Of a DNA stretch of 45,625 bases, positions 17,044 to 24,848 are shown piece after piece. The stretch spans positions 1-45,625 of the forward strand of contig JAEWMS010000079.1 in assembly GCA_023393115.1 (NCBI GenBank). The letters run 5' to 3'. This DNA comes from Bacillota bacterium. Lineage in GTDB: Bacteria > Bacillota > Clostridia > Acetivibrionales > DSM-1351. Each line of letters opens with the position of its first letter. The first letter of the stretch is position 1. The notes under the pieces are model-generated. The model ran no database searches and was not told the DNA's origin. It was given only the letters and a program-made list of their open reading frames with translations. The position numbers were made by a program, and so were the translations under genes.

Positions 17044-19032
17044 ATGAAATACTATGTAGATGCAAATGCCATTAAAGACGGCAATGGTTCCATTGAGAGA
17101 CCATTCCGACGGATCAACGAAGCTGCGAAGCTGGCGCTTCCCGGCGATGAAGTGTTAGTAGCACCGGGTGTTTATCGGGAATATGTAGATCCCATTCATG
17201 CCGGTACTGAAGATGCCCGTATCACATATTCCAGTACTACACCTCTTGGTGCTGTGATTACCGGAGCGGAACAGGTAAAAGGCTGGCAGCATTACAAAGA
17301 AAATGTCTGGATATGCCGGATTACAAACAGCGTTTTCGGTGAGTACAATCCTTATACCACGTTAGTATATGGAGACTGGTACTTCGCCATACCAAATAAA
17401 CATACCGGCTGTGTTTATTTAAATGACAAAGCGCTATATGAAGCTACAACTTTAGAAGAGTGTATTAAGGGCGAAATATATGAGTGCAGTTGGGTACCGG
17501 AAGATTCAGTTTATAAGTGGTACACCGAACAGGACACAGATTCCGATGAAACTATCATTTATGCTAATTTCCAGGGTAAGGATCCAAATAAGGAAAATGT
17601 AGAGATTAATGTACGTCGCATGTGCTTTATGCCATCTAAAACAGGTGTCGATTATCATACAGTCAGAGGATTCAAAATCGATAAGGCTGCCACCACCTGG
17701 GCACCACCTGCAGCTTATCAGGATGGTATGATTGGTCCTCACTGGAGCAAAGGCTGGATCATCGAAGATTGCGAGATTTCAAACAGCAAGTGTTCCGGAA
17801 TATCTCTGGGCAAATATCTTGATCCTGACAATAACCATTATTTCACATATAAGCAAGTAAAGAGCCCTACCCAGATGGAACGTGACGCGGCTTGCCGCGG
17901 ACAGTATCACGGTTGGCTGAAAGAAAAAATCGGAAGTCATATAATTCGCCGCTGTAACATCCACCACTGTGAACAGGGCGGTATTATTGGCCGAATGGGT
18001 GGTGTGTTTAGCATTATTGAGGACAACCATATCCACCATATTAATAATATGATGGAGCTTGGTGGAGCAGAAATTTCTGGAATCAAAATGCATGCAGCCA
18101 TTGATGTGCTCATACGCCGTAACCATATCCACCATTGCACCATGGGAATTTGGTGTGACTGGGAAGCTCAGGGCACTCGTATTTCCCAGAACCTGCTTCA
18201 CGATAACCAGAAGCCAACGTTTGCTAAAGTTCTTAATGGAGGTATGATGTCTCAGGATATATTTGTAGAAGTTAGCCATGGTCCAACACTAATCGATAAC
18301 AATATCCTGCTTTCAGACGCCAGCCTTCGCTTTGCAACCCAAGGTGTGGCTATGGTTCATAACCTTATCTGTGGTGCGTTAACCGACGTCAGTGGTGGAA
18401 CAACTTGGCGCTATACACCATATCACATACCACACCGCACCGAAGTAATGGGCTTTATGACCATTCTTCATGGTGATAACCGTTTCTACAACAATATCTT
18501 TGTCCAGAAGTGGCCTTCTGAAGACTATGTTGTTTACCATGATCAAGACGCACATCCTATGAAGGAAAACAGACAAGTGGGTACACATGTTTTCGATGAA
18601 TACCCAACCTATGATGAATGGATTGCCCAGTTCGATTTTACACAGCGTCCAAACATGCAAGCTTTAGAGCCTGCCCATTTTGGTCATCTGCCAGTATGGA
18701 GTGAAGGAAATGTATATATAAATGGTGCCAAACCATGGAAAAAAGAAGTGAACGGCCTGTTCGTTGAAAACAACGATCAGGAGATTAAGGTGGAACTGGT
18801 GGAAAAGGACGGTCAATATTATCTGAGCACAAATGTTTATGATTACCTGAAGGATTTCAGCAATCGGATGATTAACACAGAAGTACTCGGTAAAGCCTTC
18901 GAACCAGAACAATACTTTGAAAATACGGATGGAACACCGATACGCTTTGACGCAGACTTCTTCGGAAATCATCGCGGTATTAATGTTATCCCGGGTCCCT
19001 TTGCATCACCTTCTGATGATATTAAACTATAA
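17044..19032 (+). CDS. GH120 beta-xylosidase (XylC-like)
   Basis: A 662-residue right-handed parallel beta-helix enzyme without a signal peptide, so cytoplasmic. From memory it aligns along its length with Thermoanaerobacterium saccharolyticum XylC, the type GH120 enzyme (opening KDGNGSIERPF, GEYNPY, IYANFQGKDPN, GSHIIRRC). In XylC the nucleophile is the Asp of LDWEAQG and the acid/base the Glu of VFVEVSHGP. Here they are Asp372 (CDWEAQG) and Glu409 (IFVEVSHGP). The interval between them is 14 residues longer than in XylC. The enzyme releases xylose from imported xylo-oligosaccharides. GGAGG precedes the ATG. Likely partner of the importer at 9.7-13 kb and of the surface esterase convergent with it. 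Confidence 0.88.
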   Translation: MKYYVDANAIKDGNGSIERPFRRINEAAKLALPGDEVLVAPGVYREYVDPIHAGTEDARITYSSTTPLGAVITGAEQVKGWQHYKENVWICRITNSVFGEYNPYTTLVYGDWYFAIPNKHTGCVYLNDKALYEATTLEECIKGEIYECSWVPEDSVYKWYTEQDTDSDETIIYANFQGKDPNKENVEINVRRMCFMPSKTGVDYHTVRGFKIDKAATTWAPPAAYQDGMIGPHWSKGWIIEDCEISNSKCSGISLGKYLDPDNNHYFTYKQVKSPTQMERDAACRGQYHGWLKEKIGSHIIRRCNIHHCEQGGIIGRMGGVFSIIEDNHIHHINNMMELGGAEISGIKMHAAIDVLIRRNHIHHCTMGIWCDWEAQGTRISQNLLHDNQKPTFAKVLNGGMMSQDIFVEVSHGPTLIDNNILLSDASLRFATQGVAMVHNLICGALTDVSGGTTWRYTPYHIPHRTEVMGFMTILHGDNRFYNNIFVQKWPSEDYVVYHDQDAHPMKENRQVGTHVFDEYPTYDEWIAQFDFTQRPNMQALEPAHFGHLPVWSEGNVYINGAKPWKKEVNGLFVENNDQEIKVELVEKDGQYYLSTNVYDYLKDFSNRMINTEVLGKAFEPEQYFENTDGTPIRFDADFFGNHRGINVIPGPFASPSDDIKL

Positions 19033-19041
19033 CCACAAACC

Positions 19042-19092
19042 ATAAAAAGGAACAGGAGAGATATGAATGATACCTCTCCTGTTCCTTTTTAT
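19042..19092. terminator. Bidirectional terminator between xylosidase and esterase genes
   Basis: Perfect 19-bp stem (19042-19060 with 19074-19092) with a 13-nt loop. The arms begin ATAAAAAGGAACAGG and end in CCTTTTTAT, giving T-runs on both strands. It serves the two convergent genes. Confidence 0.95.
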
Positions 19093-19145
19093 AGGAATAT
19101 TTCATTTTACCTAAAACTGCTTCGCCTTTTTCATCTAAGACGTAA

Positions 19146-21548
19146 TCATTTATTGTCCAGGAACAAATCTGGCAAGATATTGTATAAATAACGATTCACG
19201 CAGGTCCAGTTATGAGCTCCGCCTTCCAATGTTAAGTAATAGAAGTTACCCCTTCTAAGATCTGCCGAATAAACAAACGTATCAGTAAGTTTCTTCATTT
19301 CAGCAATTTGGGTATTCATTCCACCATAAGCTAAATCTGCTGTACCTGTTGCGCAGAAGATTCGTATATCATTTTTTGTGTAACCGGCTTTTTTAGCGAT
19401 TTCAGCTAAATACTTAGCTTTGATCTCATCATCGGTTCCTGTGAAATTGTATCCTTCTTTCTTTATTGAGTCTACATCCTGCCAGCACCATAAACTAATT
19501 GGAACATAGTATTTAAAGTAATCTATACTATAAATGTAGTTATACCAGGTACAGGCAGAACCCATGGAGAATCCACCGACAGCTCTGTGATTTCTTGCTG
19601 CAAGCAAGTCTTTTTCACTGATAGATTGAGCATATACATTATATTTACCTTCGATTGTAGGTATGATATCCTTCACTAATTCATTATGGAAATTTTTAAT
19701 ACGGAATAGTCCATCTTCTTTCTGTCTCTCAGCAGTATATGGAGCTGTATTATACCAGGTAGGAGTAACGATAATCATTGGCTTCATCTTACCAGCAGCA
19801 ATCAGATTATCAACTACTCTCATAAGTTCAGTATTCTGATCAACATCGCCAAAAGCAGTATGCTGACTCTCGGAATTACCATGAATCAGATATAATACAT
19901 CATATTTCTTAGTTTTATCGTTGGCATCATATCCATGAGGAAGATATACAAGCATATACTTGTCTAAAGCTTTTGCTTCTTGATCGTAAGTATTTGTTTT
20001 GTAATCAACTCTTACGATAGATCCTCTTATACTCTCAGGATCTGATGTCCTGTATGCCTTCGGTATATCTCTACACTCTTTTTCATCAAAGGATAAGTCG
20101 TTATGTACCAAATTATCGATGGCAGCTTGCAATTTAATGAGCAAGTCGTCAAATTTTGCTTGTGTTGAAGCTTTATCAGCAATGGTAGCTTCTGATTCTT
20201 TAATAAGTGCGGCAACTGCATCACCGTTAGAATAGCGTTGCAGTTCGATTTCATTTGCACCTATGATTAAGGATTTCAAATCATAAAAGTTTGGTTTTGA
20301 TACAGAATTGGGGCCTTTACCAGTTAAAAGCATTTGACCAAACTTACTTGTATCCTGATAAGCAGTACCCGTAGTATCAAATATATTCAAAGTAGCTATT
20401 CTTGTACTTCCTGTTGCATCATTAATCTGACCTTCCATACCCATTACCTTACCATTGGCCGGGTATTCAGATAACGCAACGCGGCCTTCAATTACATAAC
20501 CGCCAGCTACTGTCTTTGCAGCTGAATACAGATTTGTTAAATCGCCATGGTCAGCAGATCTCTCATTCTTAAAATTAATTCTAAACTGACTATCATCGCC
20601 TTCATATGTCCCGGATCTCTTGTTATCCTGGTCCAGGAAAAATTCGACGCTATCTTTCTCATAAACATTACCGGAAGCATCGGAAATGTTAGCATCCTTA
20701 ACTTCTGCCAGGAAATAAACAGCCTTATCATCCCACAACACCCTCATGGTTACTGTTGTATCAGTACTGCCGGAACTATTCTTTGTAAATTTTACCGGTT
20801 CAGCAAGCTTCCAATCCTCTTCAATGTCTCCATCTATACTATCCGGTGAGCCATAGTATGCAACAACTCTTCCACTGGCATCAAAACCATTCGCATCCAC
20901 TGTAATCCTTGTAGTCCCCTGGTCCCCATTAGTTGCCTTATCATAACCTAGCGTCTGAGCAAGAGTCTTTGTTCCTCCGGCAACCGGCTTATCAAGAGCT
21001 TCAATAATTGCAGTTACCAAATCGGCATTACTTATCTGACCTTTTACAGTACTGATCTTGGTAAGACCCTTTTCAGCTGCAAACTTAATTGTATCTGCAT
21101 ACGTAAAGTCTTTACCAGTTTTGTAACCCAATGTTTCAAGCATTACCTTGTAAATCATTTGAGCGGTCACCGGACCGTTAGGATTAAATCTCCCTCCGCC
21201 TACACCAGTCCATCCCAACTGCGGATTAGCTTTGAGATATGCTAAAATACTTCTTCCTTCTTTCCATTCTAATGAATCGGCATCAGCAAAGTTCTCTTTA
21301 GATGAAAAATTCAGAGCCTCATCCTCTAATCCACACAATCTAAGAAAGACTACTGCCGCCTCAATTCTTGTAGTTCCTTTTGCAAGGTAATCGTCATTTA
21401 CACCATTCCCATCGTCTTTAATTACATTAAGCTTTTCCAAATACTGTGCATCAGTCTTGGCGCTACCATCAGCAAATGCAGGTATTGAAAATGTCGCGAT
21501 CACGCATATTGCTAAGACCACTGCAATTAACCTTTTGAGATTTCTCAT
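19146..21548 (-). CDS. Surface esterase: S-layer-like region, CBM9-like module, CE1-like esterase
   Basis: An 800-residue exported enzyme. Residues 1-26 are a signal peptide (MRNLKRLIAV start, cleavage near AFA-D). About 30-190 resemble S-layer homology repeats, a likely cell-wall anchor. About 213-408 are a CBM9-like carbohydrate-binding module (SIDGDIEEDWKLAEPV, YEKDSVEFFLDQDN). After a helical linker (440-485), about 505-798 are an alpha/beta-hydrolase of the CE1 / feruloyl and acetyl-xylan esterase type. It has YLIHG (oxyanion side), nucleophile Ser661 in GFSMG, probable acid Asp738 in TGTADLAYGG and catalytic His779 in GGAHNW. The role is to remove feruloyl or acetyl groups from xylan at the cell surface. 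AGGAGG precedes the ATG. Ester specificity cannot be read here. Confidence 0.88.
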   Translation of the reverse strand: MRNLKRLIAVVLAICVIATFSIPAFADGSAKTDAQYLEKLNVIKDDGNGVNDDYLAKGTTRIEAAVVFLRLCGLEDEALNFSSKENFADADSLEWKEGRSILAYLKANPQLGWTGVGGGRFNPNGPVTAQMIYKVMLETLGYKTGKDFTYADTIKFAAEKGLTKISTVKGQISNADLVTAIIEALDKPVAGGTKTLAQTLGYDKATNGDQGTTRITVDANGFDASGRVVAYYGSPDSIDGDIEEDWKLAEPVKFTKNSSGSTDTTVTMRVLWDDKAVYFLAEVKDANISDASGNVYEKDSVEFFLDQDNKRSGTYEGDDSQFRINFKNERSADHGDLTNLYSAAKTVAGGYVIEGRVALSEYPANGKVMGMEGQINDATGSTRIATLNIFDTTGTAYQDTSKFGQMLLTGKGPNSVSKPNFYDLKSLIIGANEIELQRYSNGDAVAALIKESEATIADKASTQAKFDDLLIKLQAAIDNLVHNDLSFDEKECRDIPKAYRTSDPESIRGSIVRVDYKTNTYDQEAKALDKYMLVYLPHGYDANDKTKKYDVLYLIHGNSESQHTAFGDVDQNTELMRVVDNLIAAGKMKPMIIVTPTWYNTAPYTAERQKEDGLFRIKNFHNELVKDIIPTIEGKYNVYAQSISEKDLLAARNHRAVGGFSMGSACTWYNYIYSIDYFKYYVPISLWCWQDVDSIKKEGYNFTGTDDEIKAKYLAEIAKKAGYTKNDIRIFCATGTADLAYGGMNTQIAEMKKLTDTFVYSADLRRGNFYYLTLEGGAHNWTCVNRYLYNILPDLFLDNK

Positions 21549-21593
21549 ACTCTCAAATCCTCCTGATAGAATAAGTAGGTTACCTTTTTAGCC

Positions 21594-21614
21594 TTGATTT
21601 TCATTGAAAATCAA
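21594..21614. promoter_or_regulatory. Perfect palindrome in the esterase leader (candidate operator)
   Basis: TTGATTTTC (21594-21602), 3-nt centre, GAAAATCAA (21606-21614): 9-bp perfect arms, about 46 bp upstream of the esterase start. A weak promoter (TTGACT, 16 bp, TAAGAA on the minus strand) lies farther upstream, near 21660-21690. It could be a repressor site or a hairpin in the mRNA leader. Confidence 0.4.
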
Positions 21615-21713
21615 AACTATAAATATATCTAACAACATAATCACTTAAATTTTATTCTTATTAGAAATTATTTACAAGTCAATATCTACCAAATATTCTC
21701 CCTTTTTTTCTAC

Positions 21714-21744
21714 GCAAAAAGCACCTACTTTTTCAAGCAGATGC
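21714..21744 (-). terminator. Terminator of the DUF1801 genes
   Basis: Minus-strand stem GCATCTGCTT / AAGTAGGTGC (10 pairs, two of them G-U) with a GAAA loop, followed by TTTTTG. Confidence 0.85.
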
Positions 21745-21862
21745 CCTTTGTTTTAGCAGTTTCAATAAAGTATTTTCATACTTGTTTTCCGTTTTTTTGT
21801 TTCCTCAGCCTCATACGCAAAGTAAAGGAGTATTAAATATCAATTTCACGATATCCAGGATA

Positions 21863-22282
21863 CTATCTGAGATCTTTTAAAAATTCAATTGTGGCATACA
21901 TTAGCCTTTCTAGCGCTTCTATGTTAATGTCTGACAGCCTTTTAACATAAATGCATGCTTTCCCCATTGTAAACTTGCCCAAGTCTTTCAGTAAATACTC
22001 ATGCTCCGGGGTTCCTGAAAAAACATAAAGTGAGATTGCTGCTTTGCGCGGCGAAAATGCTACTAGCGGCCAATCTCCTTCTTGTTTGCTACGATTAGAT
22101 TTATAATGATAACTACCGAACCCAATCATTGAAGGACCCCACATCCTGGGTGGATGTCCCGTAACCTTTTGCATCAACTTCACAAGTTCAAAACTATCCT
22201 CACGCTTTTGCTGGGTATTCGCGAAGGAATTGATAAATTCGAAAACATCTCCATCATGCTGCTTTGTCTTCAATTCTGCCAT
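21863..22282 (-). CDS. DUF1801 (YdhG-like) protein
   Basis: A small soluble protein of 139 residues of the DUF1801 family. Visible landmarks are MAELKTKQHDGDV at the start, PPRMWGPSMIGFGSYHY in the middle and KACIYVKRLSDINIEAL near the end. Members are common, and their biochemical role is not established. The ATG at 22282 (AAAGGA upstream) is preferred over 22315, which has no ribosome binding site. It follows another DUF1801-type gene by about 75 bp and shares its terminator, so the two are likely co-transcribed. Confidence 0.8.
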   Translation of the reverse strand: MAELKTKQHDGDVFEFINSFANTQQKREDSFELVKLMQKVTGHPPRMWGPSMIGFGSYHYKSNRSKQEGDWPLVAFSPRKAAISLYVFSGTPEHEYLLKDLGKFTMGKACIYVKRLSDINIEALERLMYATIEFLKDLR

Positions 22283-22356
22283 ATAAACACATCCTTTAAC
22301 TCCAAAGTTTATCATATTTTTTTTGTCCTACACCCTCAGCTTTATGAATTAATACA

Positions 22357-22767
22357 TTAGTGATGATTTCCGGTATCGTAACACCATTTCGCTATTTCGG
22401 CTATAAGTTGGAGTGGTAAAGACTTGTTGTACGGAAATTGTACCGCGCCTTTGCTTGTATTATATTCCGTGAGCCTGTCACTGAAATGTTCAACAGCTTT
22501 ATCGCCTGGGTACAGCCCAATATGTTTTTTGAATGCCGCAAAGTGGATGATATTGTGTTTGTGCCAGTAAGTTGGCATACTCCACGAGATACGCTCCTCC
22601 GCATATGGAAGTGCGGTACGAATCGTATCTCTCACTTGATTTAACAACGGCTGAACAGACTCCGGTTGTACAGTAATGTAGGCATCAATCGTTGTCGGCT
22701 TCTCACCGCAGAAATGACTTTGATTTGTGTTCTTGAACTCCCGTCTGCATTTAGGACATTGCCACAA
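22357..22767 (-). CDS. Zinc-ribbon DUF1801-type protein
   Basis: 136 residues. The N-terminus carries a zinc-ribbon-like CPKC followed by HFCG (about residues 4-21). The rest is a DUF1801-type domain (VQPLLNQVRDTIRTALPYAEERISWSMPTYW, with the family pattern W-x-M-P-x-Y). The start is a TTG at 22767, because an in-frame stop lies 6 nt upstream and no ATG is available before the zinc ribbon. GCGAGG lies about 10 nt upstream. This is a distant paralogue of the gene that follows. Function unknown. Confidence 0.75.
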   Translation of the reverse strand: MWQCPKCRREFKNTNQSHFCGEKPTTIDAYITVQPESVQPLLNQVRDTIRTALPYAEERISWSMPTYWHKHNIIHFAAFKKHIGLYPGDKAVEHFSDRLTEYNTSKGAVQFPYNKSLPLQLIAEIAKWCYDTGNHH

Positions 22768-22880
22768 AGTTCATTCGCCTCGCTTTCTCGGTAATATTTT
22801 ATCCTACCTTTATTATGAGTATCCTCCTCGTATAAGTAGTTTTTCGTCATATGAGTAAAAAAATTAATACTTTCACAGAC

Positions 22881-22926
22881 AAAAAAAAGTGTGTAGTATA
22901 GGTTTATTACCTTATTGCACACACTT
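22881..22926 (-). terminator. Terminator of the ABC exporter operon
   Basis: Minus-strand arms AAGTGTGT / ACACACTT (22919-22926 with 22887-22894), an inner AGGT/ACCT pairing, then eight T residues. Confidence 0.85.
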
Positions 22927-22949
22927 CTCTCAATAAATTAATTTTTATT

Positions 22950-24848
22950 TTACTCTAACTCAAATGCACCAGTATACAGTTGATAATACTGACCCTTCTT
23001 AGCTAGCAACTCGTCATGATTACCTCGTTCAATGATATGTCCACGATCAAGTACTATAATAACATCAGAATTCTTAACAGTGGACAGACGGTGAGCAATT
23101 ACGAACACTGTTCTGCCTTTCATGAGAGCATCCATTCCACGCTGAACAATAGCTTCAGTTCTTGTATCAATGGAGGATGTTGCTTCATCCATAATCATAA
23201 CCGGAGGGTCTGCAACCGCTGCTCTGGTAATGGAAATTAACTGACGCTGTCCTTGAGATATATTGGCGCCATTTTCTGTAATCATCGTATGATAGCCCTC
23301 GGGTAAACGACTGATGAAATCATCTGCACCTACAAGCTTTGCGGCCCTAACACATTCCTCATCAGTGGCATCTAGTTTACCATAACGGATATTATCCATT
23401 ACAGTACCAGTAAAAAGATTGGTATCCTGTAGAACCATACCAATGGCACGACGAAGATCCGATTTCTTAATTTTGTTGATATTAATATCGTCATAACGGA
23501 TTTTACCATCGGCAATATCATAGAAACGATTCAGCAAATTTGTTATAGTTGTTTTTCCGGCACCGGTCGCACCAACAAAGGCTACTTTTTGTCCCGGCTT
23601 TGCGTAAAGGCTCACATCGTGTAAAATGGTTTTCTCTGGTTCATATGCAAAATCAACATTGAACAATCTCACGTCACCGGTTAATTTCGTATATGTTACA
23701 GAACCATCACTGCTATGGGGATGCTTCCAAGCCCAGATTTCAGTTCTCTCTTTACATTCAATTAGCTGTCCATTCTCCTCACGGACATTTACTAAGGTAA
23801 CATATCCATTATCCTGTTCCGGTTCTTCATCAATCAAATCATAGATTCGCTGCGCACCGGCAATTCCCATAACAACAGCATTTATCTGGTGAGATACCTG
23901 ATTAATATTTCCAACAAACTGTTTTGTCATGTTTAGGAATGGTACAACAATGCTAATTCCTATAGCAAGTCCTGAAATACTTAAATTCGGAACATCAGTA
24001 ATCAATAAAGCACCACCGGTAATTGCAACAATAACATACAATACATTACCAATATTATTCAAAATGGGGCCCAAGATATTGGCATATCGATTTGCAGCCC
24101 TTGCATCGCTAAATAGTGATTCATTAATCTTATCAAAATCTACTTTACTTTCATTTTCGTGACAGAAGACTTTGATTACTTTTTGTCCATTCATCATTTC
24201 TTCTGCGAAACCTTCCAGATGGCCAAGAGTTTTCTGCTGCCTAATAAAGTATTTGGCAGAACCGCCTCCGACCTTTTTTGTAATAAAGTACATTATAGTT
24301 ACACCAATGATTACAACAAGGGTTAGCCAAATGCTGTAATACATCATAATGCCAAAAACAGTTAAAACTGTAATAGCTGATACCAAAAGCTGCGGAAAGC
24401 TCTGAGATATCATCTGTCGCAATGTATCAATATCATTGGTATAATAGCTCATGACATCGCCATGATTATTTGTGTCTACATATTTGATTGGCAGTGTTTG
24501 CATCCTATTAAACATTTTTACACGGAATTTTTTCAAGGTTCCTTGAGTAATAATTGCCATCATCTGGTTATATACAATACCGCTTGTCAAAGATAATACA
24601 TAAAATACTGCTAATATAGCAACCAGGTATAGTATTTTTCCTCCTACCCCATTCCAGTCACCAGTTTTCCAGTTCTTTTCCACAAGGGCAATAATGTTCT
24701 GCATAAATACAGCAGGAATGGAACTTATAGTAGCATTAAATATGATACACAAAATGACAACCGGGAACATTACCGGGTAAAACTCAAATATGTTTTTAAA
24801 CAATCGAAAGATGATCGATTTTTTATTTTTAGTCTGATTATTTTTCAC
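22950..24848 (-). CDS. ABC exporter half-transporter, catalytically canonical subunit
   Basis: A 632-residue fusion of a six-helix membrane domain and an ATPase domain. Walker A is GATGAGKTT and Walker B VMIMDEATSS with the catalytic Glu. The H-loop is VIAHRLS. The signature is degenerate (ISQGQ instead of LSGGQ). An insertion of about 50 residues precedes the ATPase domain. The GTG at 24848 is taken as the start because AAGGAGG lies 9 nt upstream and the gene then overlaps the upstream partner by 11 nt. It pairs with 24838-26601 as a heterodimeric exporter of the LmrCD/BmrCD type, probably for drugs, lipids or peptides. Confidence 0.92.
   Translation of the reverse strand: MKNNQTKNKKSIIFRLFKNIFEFYPVMFPVVILCIIFNATISSIPAVFMQNIIALVEKNWKTGDWNGVGGKILYLVAILAVFYVLSLTSGIVYNQMMAIITQGTLKKFRVKMFNRMQTLPIKYVDTNNHGDVMSYYTNDIDTLRQMISQSFPQLLVSAITVLTVFGIMMYYSIWLTLVVIIGVTIMYFITKKVGGGSAKYFIRQQKTLGHLEGFAEEMMNGQKVIKVFCHENESKVDFDKINESLFSDARAANRYANILGPILNNIGNVLYVIVAITGGALLITDVPNLSISGLAIGISIVVPFLNMTKQFVGNINQVSHQINAVVMGIAGAQRIYDLIDEEPEQDNGYVTLVNVREENGQLIECKERTEIWAWKHPHSSDGSVTYTKLTGDVRLFNVDFAYEPEKTILHDVSLYAKPGQKVAFVGATGAGKTTITNLLNRFYDIADGKIRYDDININKIKKSDLRRAIGMVLQDTNLFTGTVMDNIRYGKLDATDEECVRAAKLVGADDFISRLPEGYHTMITENGANISQGQRQLISITRAAVADPPVMIMDEATSSIDTRTEAIVQRGMDALMKGRTVFVIAHRLSTVKNSDVIIVLDRGHIIERGNHDELLAKKGQYYQLYTGAFELE

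Larger units (their letters stand above)
21549..21862. other. Intergenic region between esterase and DUF1801 genes
   Basis: Holds the esterase ribosome binding site and leader palindrome, an AT-rich minus-strand promoter region, and the terminator of the DUF1801 gene. No ORF of note. Confidence 0.5.
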
